This document shows positions 7,074 through 12,791 of a stretch of DNA of 14,239 nt, in pieces (position 1 is the first letter of the stretch; every line of letters begins with the position of its first letter). A model generated the notes under the pieces. That model did not search any database and was not told the origin of the DNA. It was given only the letters and a program-made list of their open reading frames with translations. A program made the translations under genes and the position numbers. Source of the stretch: JAUPVL01 sp964481235 (GTDB taxonomy: Bacteria > Patescibacteriota > Saccharimonadia > CAILAD01 > BJGX01); assembly GCA_964481235.1 (NCBI GenBank), contig CAYZYH010000019.1:1-14239 (forward strand), given 5' to 3'.

Positions 7074-7643
7074 TTAGGCTGCTTGAGCCACAGGACTACC
7101 CAAAACCATCTCTAGCTCTTCCCCTTCAACAGCCGACACCACCACAGCCCTTACAAGGTCGTGCATGTGTCCGCTGCTATCAATAAGCCCGCGTTCTTTT
7201 AGATGATCACCCGAGGTGCCAAACAACGAGTGCTGAGGGTCACGAGCCAACATTACTGCTTCGTAAAAAACGATCGGCAGCTCTTCAATGAGAGATCGTA
7301 ACCCAACCATCACTGAGGAGACCGCGATGCCAGGAACTTGTTCGCCATTTTTTAGAGTGACGATATTCCCTTGGCATGACTTGACCTCCTCAGAAAGACT
7401 AGCCACCAACTCTGCATGCTCGGCAAAACTCAGGTGCCGTGCAGGGCCTTCAGTTTCGACCCAACCACCAAAGGTGTTGCGAAACCATCCTTGGGGCCAG
7501 GCTGCTACAAAGTTGTCGGGCGCAATAGGCACCAGTTTTTCCTTACCACCCTCTGTTACTACAGTTGCCTCCACTACGGCCATATTCATTGCCGTATTGC
7601 CATACTCATCCGCCGGCAACTCAACATAAAACTTAGTATCCAC
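7074..7643 (-). CDS. Hypothetical soluble protein, 189 residues
   Basis: I do not recognise the family with certainty. The start is the GTG at 7643, with a weak AGGA (7651-7654) 7 nt upstream. There is no signal peptide or membrane segment, so it should be cytoplasmic. The N-terminal 65 residues are beta-like with conserved-looking aromatics (FVAAWPQGWFRNTFGGWVE, 45-63). Residues 68-135 look mainly helical, and the end contains GDHLKERGLIDSSGHMHDLVR (145-165) followed by AVVVSAVEGEELEM. The His pair H159/H161 could bind a metal or be structural; no known catalytic motif is seen. The base composition is richer in G and C than the neighbours. It is a single-gene unit with a near-consensus promoter containing two palindromes and a strong terminator, which suggests abundant or switchable expression. 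Confidence 0.7.
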   Translation of the reverse strand: MDTKFYVELPADEYGNTAMNMAVVEATVVTEGGKEKLVPIAPDNFVAAWPQGWFRNTFGGWVETEGPARHLSFAEHAELVASLSEEVKSCQGNIVTLKNGEQVPGIAVSSVMVGLRSLIEELPIVFYEAVMLARDPQHSLFGTSGDHLKERGLIDSSGHMHDLVRAVVVSAVEGEELEMVLGSPVAQAA

Positions 7644-7672
7644 TTTGGTATCCTATCTTGTATTTGGTACAC

Positions 7673-7688
7673 GCCAGAGACCTCTGGC
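7673..7688 (-). repeat. 16-bp palindrome in the predicted leader
   Basis: GCCAGAG (7673-7679), two bases, then CTCTGGC (7682-7688): a perfect 7-bp inverted repeat about 4-19 nt after the predicted transcription start of the 7074-7643 gene. The 2-nt centre is too tight for a full RNA hairpin, so a protein operator is as likely. Confidence 0.6.
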
Positions 7689-7698
7689 CTTCGCATGA

Positions 7699-7727
7699 AT
7701 ATTAACATATATATGTTACATTGTCAA
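7699..7727 (-). promoter_or_regulatory. Near-consensus sigma-70-type promoter of the 7074-7643 gene
   Basis: On the minus strand a perfect TTGACA (7722-7727), a 17-nt spacer and TAATAT (7699-7704) preceded by TGT form the best promoter in the window. The predicted start is near 7692, giving a leader of about 49 nt. Confidence 0.8.
7703..7718. repeat. 16-bp perfect palindrome inside the promoter spacer (candidate operator)
   Basis: TAACATATATATGTTA is self-complementary over all 16 bases and fills almost the whole space between the -35 and -10 boxes. A dimeric repressor bound here would block polymerase. No regulator gene is adjacent. Confidence 0.55.
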
Positions 7728-7760
7728 TTTATTAGATTTATAGATTCCCTAGAACTAAAA

Positions 7761-9173
7761 TTATTCGCTTGTATTAAACATTGCTGTAGTTATACCACCT
7801 ACACCTAGCATAATAAATATAAATGCAGCAATGATCGCTAATCTAGCATCTTGCCCAGTGCTGGCTAAGCCAGCTGAACCACTACTGGCAGCGGCAAGTG
7901 TAAATGAAGCCGATGTTGACGCACTTTCAGCTGGAGCAAACCAACCTACCGATGGAGCGGCAGTTACCGAAATTGTATCTGTCACAATGTTACTATCTAG
8001 GTTGATAACAGAAATTGAGTTACCAGTGAACCCACCCGCGCCATTTGCATTTGTAACATATGCCTTAGAGTCATCGGGTGAGATTGTTACTCCTATTGGT
8101 CCAATACCAACTACCGATACCTGGCTGATAATATTTGTAGTGGTGTCAAGAACGTCAAGAGTATTATCTATAATATTTGGAATGTATAGCTTACTCCCAT
8201 CACTATTCATTCTTAATGAGTAACCGATGCTACCCGATGATAATGTTATGGTGTCGTTTGTTGTACCGGTAGTTGGATCAATCTCATAAATGACTGTACC
8301 TCCGCATTGAGCGGCATAAAGCTTAGAGCCATCTGGTGTGAAGTACGGGCAAGTACCAGAACCAAGCATTGAATAATTATGAATTACTATGTCAGATATG
8401 GTATTGATCACAGACAGGGTATTGTCACATCCGTTAGCTACCCACACTTCATTCGTTCCTGGCCTGTGTGCAGCAAAGTTTGCACAATCACCCACAGCTA
8501 TTCCAGATCCTATCTCGGCATCTGTAGAGGTGTCGTATACATGAACAATGTCATTACTACCGTCTACATCTGGTATGTAAACTTTTGAATAGTCACTATT
8601 GTAAGCAGGGACTGATGGGTTTGGACTAGTACCAGCCATAAGAAAGCTTGAAACTGAGCTGCTAGAAAGATCTATTGTATATACATAGGGCGAGCCAAGT
8701 GGTCCGGCTGCACCATATGCTTTGGTGAAATCACCATTTGGCACCCAGAATAGTGGCGCGGAACTACTTGTGAACAATGAGAAAGTTCCATCAGGTTGGT
8801 TATTTACAGGGTTAATCTTGGTCATTACCGAGTTACTTAGAGAACCAACGCTTAGACTATTTACATATAGCTGCTGATAACTCGCTGTAGCCTCTATAGT
8901 TTTTGCTCCAGCAGTTTGTCCTGTCACGTTAAGAGACCAGTTGCCTGCACCATCTGACGTGGTAGTACCAACCGTTACGCTATTTACCTTAACAGTAATA
9001 TTTCTTACTGGTGTAGCCGTGCCAGTTACCGTAAAACTTGTGCCGGTGGCGGTTGAGCCATTGGCTGGCGAAGTGATAGTAACCGAGGTGGCAGCTAAGG
9101 CTGGTGCAGCCGAAAGTACAGATGTGACCAGTAAGGTTACCACTATAAATATCTTTGCGATTTTTCTAAGCAT
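7761..9173 (-). CDS. Secreted YVTN-type beta-propeller surface protein with an LASTG sorting signal
   Basis: 470 residues. The signal peptide ends near SAAPALAA (residues 21-28). Residues 29-98 form a bacterial Ig-like domain (TSPANGSTATGTSFTVTGTA...DGAGNWSLNV). Residues about 100-410 carry degenerate YVTN/NHL-like propeller repeats: NEVWVANGCDNTLSVINT (241-258), FTPDGSKLYAAQCGGTVIYEID (from 278), NSDGSKLYIPNIIDNTLDVLD (from 323) and SPDDSKAYVTNANG (365-378). The end has LASTG at 436-440, then a membrane segment (445-466), but the tail TAMFNTSE has no Lys or Arg, unlike a normal sorting signal. The motif fits class E sortases. The start ATG at 9173 has a TATAAT nine nt upstream and no Shine-Dalgarno sequence. 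A structural or adhesive role at the cell surface is likely. No clear terminator follows. Confidence 0.87.
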   Translation of the reverse strand: MLRKIAKIFIVVTLLVTSVLSAAPALAATSVTITSPANGSTATGTSFTVTGTATPVRNITVKVNSVTVGTTTSDGAGNWSLNVTGQTAGAKTIEATASYQQLYVNSLSVGSLSNSVMTKINPVNNQPDGTFSLFTSSSAPLFWVPNGDFTKAYGAAGPLGSPYVYTIDLSSSSVSSFLMAGTSPNPSVPAYNSDYSKVYIPDVDGSNDIVHVYDTSTDAEIGSGIAVGDCANFAAHRPGTNEVWVANGCDNTLSVINTISDIVIHNYSMLGSGTCPYFTPDGSKLYAAQCGGTVIYEIDPTTGTTNDTITLSSGSIGYSLRMNSDGSKLYIPNIIDNTLDVLDTTTNIISQVSVVGIGPIGVTISPDDSKAYVTNANGAGGFTGNSISVINLDSNIVTDTISVTAAPSVGWFAPAESASTSASFTLAAASSGSAGLASTGQDARLAIIAAFIFIMLGVGGITTAMFNTSE

Positions 9174-9182
9174 ATTACAACA

Positions 9183-9211
9183 ATTATACTATTTATGCTT
9201 ATGGAAGTTAA
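9183..9211 (-). promoter_or_regulatory. Promoter of the beta-propeller protein gene, near-leaderless
   Basis: On the minus strand TTAACT (9206-9211), a 17-nt spacer and a perfect TATAAT (9183-9188) lead to a predicted start about 3 nt before the ATG at 9173. Confidence 0.6.
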
Positions 9212-9217
9212 GCATGC

Positions 9218-9253
9218 AAGATAAAAACACAACCGTAGTTGTGCTTTTATCTT
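9218..9253 (-). terminator. Two-tier hairpin terminator after the tRNA 3'-end copy
   Basis: The inner stem is CACAAC (9228-9233) with GTTGTG (9238-9243) and a CGTA loop. One mismatch further out, a 9-bp A/T stem pairs 9218-9226 with 9245-9253. On the minus strand the inner stem is followed by TTTTTATCTT. It has the same architecture as the terminators of the two intact tRNAs, yet here follows only a tRNA fragment. It also separates that fragment from the beta-propeller gene. Confidence 0.75.
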
Positions 9254-9270
9254 GGTAGCGGGGGCAGGAT
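9252..9270 (-). repeat. 19-bp duplicate of the initiator tRNA 3' end (att-like)
   Basis: This stretch is identical to 9428-9446: the 3' half of the T arm, the acceptor 3' strand and the CCA of the initiator tRNA. The rest of the tRNA is absent; sequence beyond 9270 is unrelated to the tRNA. Such a copy is what site-specific integration into a tRNA 3' end leaves behind; a decayed tandem tRNA copy is the alternative. Confidence 0.6.
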
Positions 9271-9389
9271 AGCGGCTACGCCTTCTCCGCTCATTCGTGC
9301 TCGAAACAAGTTTCTGTGCGCGAAATCGCTACGCCGAACCAGCGACTAGCCAAATAAATTGGCGTCGCAGAACCGAATTTAACTCATTA
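9271..9389. other. Unassigned stretch between the two tRNA 3'-end copies
   Basis: No gene is seen. It holds imperfect hairpins, such as GCGAC...GCCAA (9343-9354 region) with TTGGCGTCGC around a short A/T loop, and AGCGG/CCGCT at its left end. GCTACGCC occurs twice. It may be all that remains of an inserted element. Confidence 0.4.
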
Positions 9390-9431
9390 CCAAAGCAAAA
9401 ACCCAACCTTTTGGTTGGGCACTTGCTTTGG
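9390..9431 (-). terminator. Two-tier hairpin terminator of the initiator tRNA
   Basis: The inner stem is CCCAACC (9402-9408) with GGTTGGG (9413-9419) and a TTTT loop (AAAA on the minus strand). A 3-nt internal loop separates it from a 9-bp outer stem pairing 9390-9398 with 9423-9431, which includes the tRNA's CCA. On the minus strand TTTTT follows the inner stem. Confidence 0.85.
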
Positions 9432-9503
9432 TAGCGGGGGCAGGATTCGAACCTGCGACCTCCAGGTTATGAGCCTGACGAGCTGCCACTGCTCTACCCC
9501 GCG
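9429..9503 (-). tRNA. Initiator tRNA-fMet (CAT), CCA encoded
   Basis: 75 nt on the minus strand: acceptor CGCGGGG/CCCCGCT, D stem GAGC/GCTC with A11-U24, anticodon loop CTCATAA, T stem GCAGG/CCTGC, and CCA. The unpaired 1-72 end (C1 against U72) and overall likeness to E. coli fMet identify it as an initiator. Two departures: position 72 is U rather than the usual A, and the anticodon stem is TCAGG/CCTGG, so the first of the three conserved G-C pairs is A29-U41. The D loop is short. A long open frame running through this gene is a translation artefact (it contains the typical tRNA-derived string VAGSNPAPA). Confidence 0.95.
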
Positions 9504-9580
9504 TCGTCGTCGAGTGATTACTGTCAGCTACAGAAACAACTAATAGAGTTTTTTCGCTTTTCACAAGTCACTCTCCTCTT

Positions 9581-9624
9581 CCAAAAACGAAACATTCACG
9601 TCGTTCATTCGGTTTCGTTTTTGG
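9581..9624 (-). other. Long hairpin in the leader of the initiator tRNA transcript
   Basis: A perfect 13-bp inverted repeat (CCAAAAACGAAAC at 9581-9593, complement at 9612-9624) encloses 18 nt. It lies between the predicted tRNA promoter and the tRNA. It is not followed by a T tract on the minus strand, so it is not an obvious terminator; it could be a processing signal. Right after it comes AGAGGAG and, 8 nt on, a GTG at 9564. Confidence 0.6.
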
Positions 9625-9651
9625 GTTTAGAAAATTTATTGATACTTGGAA

Positions 9652-9680
9652 ATTATAGCGCAAATCTGATAATTATTCAA
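9652..9680 (-). promoter_or_regulatory. Promoter of the initiator tRNA
   Basis: On the minus strand TTGAAT (9675-9680), a 17-nt spacer and a perfect TATAAT (9652-9657) give a predicted start near 9645, about 140 nt before the tRNA 5' end. Confidence 0.7.
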
Positions 9681-9696
9681 CCTTTACATCTTCTTA

Positions 9697-9832
9697 TACC
9701 CAACTCTCGAAGATCCAAAAGTGAATAGCTTTCTTTGCTCTTTGTTCGAGGACCTGTCTGAAGCGCAGCAAGTCCCGCAGAACAAGAAGAAGAAGGCCTA
9801 TGAATGCTTAGCGATCTGAGCTCGAGTTGGTA
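9697..9832. ncRNA. Candidate structured RNA, rod-like fold, strand not decided
   Basis: The stretch folds end to end: CCAACTC (9700-9706) with GAGTTGG (9824-9830), AGATC (9711-9715) with GATCT (9813-9817), ATAG (9725-9728) with CTAT (9798-9801), the pyrimidine-rich 9731-9747 with the purine-rich 9780-9796 (ending GTTC/GAAC), then GGAC (9750-9753) with GTCC (9772-9775) and CTG/CAG around a 5-nt loop at 9761-9765. I see no coding frame. I looked for SRP RNA (GGAA-capped helix 8), RNase P RNA, tmRNA and 6S RNA signatures and found none that convince. The base composition is G/C-richer than the flanks. Confidence 0.4.
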
Positions 9833-9837
9833 GCTTT

Positions 9838-9899
9838 GGTTCTTTTGCTAATCAAAGAACCGCCGTCTGCGTAAGACGAAAGGCCCGTGCGGCCAGCAC
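9838..9899. other. Three consecutive small hairpins next to the rod-like fold
   Basis: GGTTCTTT (9838-9845) pairs with AAAGAACC (9854-9861); CGTCT (9864-9868) with AGACG (9874-9878); GTGC (9887-9890) with GCAC (9896-9899). No T tract makes any of them a clear terminator. They may belong to the same RNA as the preceding fold, or serve the end of the divIC-like transcript. Confidence 0.4.
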
Positions 9900-9934
9900 A
9901 CAAGTAAGTTGTTTATCTTTTATATAGAGAGTGT

Positions 9935-10327
9935 TTAGCCACCCAAAAGAAAGTCTTGCCACTGTTGCCAGTGTGATTTACCCTCGTCTATCTCCTCTTG
10001 AGTTTTTAAATCTACTTGCTCTGCCTCTACGGTTTGTGTAGATGTGCCGTCTTTTTTAATAATTACCACCGACTCACCTGGTTTTTGCAGCCCCAGGTTT
10101 TCTCTGGCTAACTTTTCTTGAAAGCTTTCGGTACGATAGTAAGTTATTTGATAACCAAGCTCTTCTATCTGTGATTGCATTTGAGCTATTTGAGCTTCTA
10201 ACTCTTCAGATTTAGAACGCAACTGGTAATTTTTACCCGTTTCATTAGTAAGGATAGCAAACATGTATAGTATGAGTATGAGTCCTAGCCAAAAGGCCGC
10301 TTTGGAGAAATTAAAAACTTTTCGCAT
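9935..10327 (-). CDS. DivIC/FtsB-like septum formation initiator protein
   Basis: 130 residues in the classic FtsB/DivIC layout: a short basic N-terminus, one membrane segment at about 11-27 (AFWLGLILILYMFAILT), then a coiled coil at about 34-68 (LRSKSEELEAQIAQMQSQIEELGYQI) and the family block EKLARENLGLQKPGESVV (71-88), where LGL-x-KPGE is the signature. The C-terminal SHWQQWQDFLLGG (118-130) resembles the Trp-rich ends seen in such proteins. It is a bitopic inner component of the division complex, with the coiled coil outside, normally pairing with FtsL and FtsQ/DivIB; neither is in the window. The start ATG at 10327 has an extended -10 six nt upstream, so the mRNA is predicted to be leaderless. 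Whether it is functionally FtsB or DivIC cannot be told. Confidence 0.88.
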   Translation of the reverse strand: MRKVFNFSKAAFWLGLILILYMFAILTNETGKNYQLRSKSEELEAQIAQMQSQIEELGYQITYYRTESFQEKLARENLGLQKPGESVVIIKKDGTSTQTVEAEQVDLKTQEEIDEGKSHWQQWQDFLLGG

Positions 10328-10333
10328 GTAGTT

Positions 10334-10342
10334 ATTTTACCA
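10334..10342 (-). promoter_or_regulatory. Extended -10 promoter of the divIC-like gene, leaderless
   Basis: On the minus strand TGGTAAAAT is an extended -10 whose hexamer ends 6 nt before the ATG at 10327. No Shine-Dalgarno sequence is present. It lies in the 37-nt gap after the phosphoesterase gene. Confidence 0.55.
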
Positions 10343-10364
10343 TAAGCACTAGGCAAAATAGTTT

Positions 10365-11621
10365 TTAGTATTTAAAGCTATGGCTATGTGAGCTGTGTAG
10401 AGGTTTAACCGAATGCGATTTTTTTGTAACAATGCGCTCTAAGGTAGACTGCTTGTTGTTGTCCTCACTCAACTGCCAAAGTGTAATACTACCCTCTTTC
10501 TCGCCAAGTAGTAGTTCTAACCAACTTAGTTTATTAAGCGATATATACGTATTGGGGAGTTTGAAACGCGCTTTAGATGAATATATCATCTCTACGCCGC
10601 AGCCACTGTTAGCATAAAAGCCTTTATCTATGTGTTTTATAGTTGGTCTGTGAGTATGCCCAGTTATTAAGCCAATAGTTTGACGATTATAAATTTCTTC
10701 TTTGGCTTTTGTAATAGCTGCTTCATTGTGGCCTTCTCCAGCCTTAGCGCCGGGTACAGTCTTGGCTCTACGTAGAATACCTCGCACAATAATACCAACC
10801 GCTAAGAGTATAATTAATACGTTTACAACAACCGCCAGCTCGGTGTAGAGTACAATCTTTAGAGCCTGGTCAGTTGTATAACCAGTAAATGTAAATACAT
10901 CGTAACCAATAAGTAAACGTAATATAAAAGTAACTGCTAAGGGTATAACTAGCCACCAAAGTCTATTAAAAACTTCCCTATACATAAGACGCGAGGCTAC
11001 AAACTTGGCAAACTTATGGGGCTCGGCAATATGATTTAAGCCCTCTAACATCTTCCCTTGGGTCTCTTGTACTAGTGGCAAAGCACGCTCTACAATGTAT
11101 TGACCAAAAGGTTTGTCGTTGGGGTCACGAGGATCGTTAAAAGAATTCTCACTATCTAACATATGGCCATGCTCAAATAAAATTTGCTTGGTGGTGTTTT
11201 TGCTTGGCAGACTTATTGCTAAAGAAAAGCATATTTTGGCATTAAAGTTTTGTATAATGGTTTGCTGTTCGGCCGTGCTCCAGCCCAACTTGCCGTCGTG
11301 GTTGCCTACCACCATTATTACCTGGTGATTGGATGCCTTACTGAAATCTTGAAGGTTTTTGGTAAATCTAGGGTGTGCATCTAGCGACTTTTGTACGTTT
11401 GGGTCTTTGCCAGCCCACATTTCAAATATATCACCATTGAGTACCAATATAGCCGAGTTGTGTTTGGTGTATTCTTTTACTCTATCGCCAAATATATGTT
11501 CAACGTTTCGACTGGCCTTGTTGCTTTTGGCTCCCAAATGAATGTCACTAACTACCAGTATGCTACAAGGCAGTTTTGGTTTTAGCTCAAGTCTGTCGAG
11601 TACCGCATTTTGTTTATTCAT
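10365..11621 (-). CDS. Calcineurin-like metallophosphoesterase with two inserted membrane segments
   Basis: 418 residues. The metal-site motifs appear in order: SDIHLG (25-30; Asp26, His28), NGDIFEMW (62-69; Asp64), VGNHDG (105-110; Asn107, His108), FEHGHMLD (149-156; His151 or His153) and TGHTHRPT (320-327; His321, His323). These define a dinuclear calcineurin-type phosphoesterase, and the order and the EHGH...GHTH spacing recall the UDP-2,3-diacylglucosamine pyrophosphatase (LpxH-like) branch. Between the fourth and fifth motif lie two hydrophobic segments (about 221-240 and 258-280), so the two halves of the active site flank a membrane hairpin and probably both face the cytoplasm. The C-terminal tail is His/Ser-rich. 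The substrate is unknown; no lipid A gene is in view. The start ATG at 11621 has TATAGT six nt upstream (leaderless). Confidence 0.85.
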   Translation of the reverse strand: MNKQNAVLDRLELKPKLPCSILVVSDIHLGAKSNKASRNVEHIFGDRVKEYTKHNSAILVLNGDIFEMWAGKDPNVQKSLDAHPRFTKNLQDFSKASNHQVIMVVGNHDGKLGWSTAEQQTIIQNFNAKICFSLAISLPSKNTTKQILFEHGHMLDSENSFNDPRDPNDKPFGQYIVERALPLVQETQGKMLEGLNHIAEPHKFAKFVASRLMYREVFNRLWWLVIPLAVTFILRLLIGYDVFTFTGYTTDQALKIVLYTELAVVVNVLIILLAVGIIVRGILRRAKTVPGAKAGEGHNEAAITKAKEEIYNRQTIGLITGHTHRPTIKHIDKGFYANSGCGVEMIYSSKARFKLPNTYISLNKLSWLELLLGEKEGSITLWQLSEDNNKQSTLERIVTKKSHSVKPLHSSHSHSFKY

Positions 11622-11627
11622 ATCGAT

Positions 11628-11656
11628 ACTATAGCTGATTTATTACAAATACCCAA
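11628..11656 (-). promoter_or_regulatory. Promoter of the phosphoesterase gene, leaderless
   Basis: On the minus strand TTGGGT (11651-11656), a 17-nt spacer and TATAGT (11628-11633) place the predicted start exactly on the ATG at 11621. There is no Shine-Dalgarno sequence. Confidence 0.5.
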
Positions 11657-11663
11657 GCAATTT

Positions 11664-11691
11664 AAAAACCCCTCACCAGTTAGGTGAGGGG
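11664..11691 (-). terminator. Rho-independent terminator of pyrC
   Basis: A perfect 9-bp stem (CCCCTCACC at 11669-11677, GGTGAGGGG at 11683-11691) with a 5-nt loop is followed on the minus strand by TTTTT. It lies 5 nt after the pyrC stop. Confidence 0.9.
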
Positions 11692-11696
11692 TAAGT

Positions 11697-12758
11697 TTAA
11701 TTAAAAACTCGCCAATACAATTCGTGTCCAGGTACTAAAGGCATGGGTAGAATAACCTGTTCGTTTTCTTCGCCAAAAACGAATTGACCGCTCGCAGGTA
11801 ACGGTTCTTCAGATTTCACAAGGGTAATTGAAGAGTCGTTGGGTGCAACATTGTAAAACTTAGCACCTCTTAGTGATACGAAAGCCTCTAGGCTACCGAG
11901 CATATCGTGCGCCTCAAACATATCGGCTAGTAGTGGCATAAGAATAGGTGCTGTAAATACCCCGGCTGCACAACTGCTACAATGTTTGCGTGAAACATCA
12001 TGTGGTGCACTATCGCTACCAAAGAAGAAGTTGTCGCTGTTTGCTATCGCAGACCATAGCGCCAATTGGTCTTCGTCTTGTTTCACTACTGGTTTGCAAA
12101 AGTAGTGAGGCTGAAGTTCGTTGCCCAGTAGATCGTCGAGTGTTAGATAGAGATGATGCGCAGTTACAGTAGCTGCCAATCGGCCGGTGGTGTCGTTTGC
12201 AACAAACTGCGCCATCTCAGCGGTACTAACGTGTTCAATCACCACCCTAAGATCAGGAAAGTTTGTAAGTAGGAATTTCACATACGGTATAACCGCCGGC
12301 TCTCGTTGTAAGACTGGTTGTATAGGGCTCTCACCATGTATACACAATACCATTCTGGTGTCAGCCATGGCATCGAATACACAGGTGTCAGCAAGCTGAA
12401 CAAGCCTGCCAAGATCTACTCCGTCTTGTGAGTTAGTAGTAACACCTGTTGGGTAAAGCTTGACTGCTGTTACGCCATAGTGAGCTGCTAAATAGATCTG
12501 TCCCCGAGTAGTATTCATAGTAAGCTTAGTAGTCATAAGCGGCTCAAAGTCTGGGTATTCTGTGGCTATCGCACTATTTATCTCATCTCTGTACGCCTTT
12601 GCATCGTCGCCAGTTAGTACTGGCGGTGCAGTATTAGGCATTACAAGTGCTCTACCAAACACACTTGCGGTGAGTGGTGCCACTTTCTCTAGAGTTTTGC
12701 CATTTCTAAAATGCACATGCCAGTCGTCTGGGCGGGTAATAGTAAGTGTATCGCTCAA
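11697..12758 (-). CDS. pyrC: Dihydroorotase, E. coli PyrC type
   Basis: 353 residues, close to the usual 345-350. The enzyme cyclises carbamoyl-aspartate to dihydroorotate in UMP synthesis, in the cytoplasm. All features of the binuclear zinc site are present: HVH at 14-16 after RPDDW, the carboxylated lysine Lys100 in VKLYPTGVTTNS, His141 in HGE, His176 in IEHVST, and Asp249 in GSDSAPH. RKHCSSCAAGVF (258-269) matches the substrate-side loop of E. coli PyrC. I use the TTG at 12758: AAAGGGG lies 5 nt before it, and the N-terminus aligns with E. coli PyrC from there. It follows pyrD but is separated from it by a terminator, so it is probably transcribed separately. Confidence 0.96.
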   Translation of the reverse strand: MSDTLTITRPDDWHVHFRNGKTLEKVAPLTASVFGRALVMPNTAPPVLTGDDAKAYRDEINSAIATEYPDFEPLMTTKLTMNTTRGQIYLAAHYGVTAVKLYPTGVTTNSQDGVDLGRLVQLADTCVFDAMADTRMVLCIHGESPIQPVLQREPAVIPYVKFLLTNFPDLRVVIEHVSTAEMAQFVANDTTGRLAATVTAHHLYLTLDDLLGNELQPHYFCKPVVKQDEDQLALWSAIANSDNFFFGSDSAPHDVSRKHCSSCAAGVFTAPILMPLLADMFEAHDMLGSLEAFVSLRGAKFYNVAPNDSSITLVKSEEPLPASGQFVFGEENEQVILPMPLVPGHELYWRVFN

Positions 12759-12763
12759 GATAT

Positions 12764-12770
12764 CCCCTTT
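12764..12770 (-). promoter_or_regulatory. Shine-Dalgarno sequence before the TTG start of pyrC
   Basis: AAAGGGG on the minus strand lies 5 nt before the TTG at 12758 and settles the start choice. Confidence 0.7.
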
Positions 12771-12774
12771 GGCT

Positions 12775-12780
12775 ATTGTA
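12775..12780 (-). promoter_or_regulatory. Possible -10 box of pyrC
   Basis: TACAAT on the minus strand would start transcription near 12768, inside the purine-rich ribosome site, giving a very short leader. No good -35 is seen; the -35 position overlaps the 12792-12807 palindrome. Confidence 0.35.
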
Positions 12781-12791
12781 AGGTACGTGTA

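Noticed and set aside
7288..7808. Plus-strand frames of 113 and 130 codons opposite the 7074-7643 gene
   Set aside because: Antisense shadows; the minus-strand gene has promoter, start signal and terminator.
9379..9564. 61-codon minus-strand open frame with a good ribosome site
   Set aside because: It runs straight through the initiator tRNA and its terminator; the string VAGSNPAPA is the usual false translation of a tRNA T arm.
9750..9775. Signal recognition particle RNA
   Set aside because: The apical hairpin has CAGCA on its 3' side but lacks the GGAA tetraloop and the conserved asymmetric loop of helix 8.
9697..9899. RNase P RNA or tmRNA
   Set aside because: No GAGGAAAGTCC or ACAGAAA core of RNase P RNA, and no tRNA-like ends or tag frame of tmRNA.
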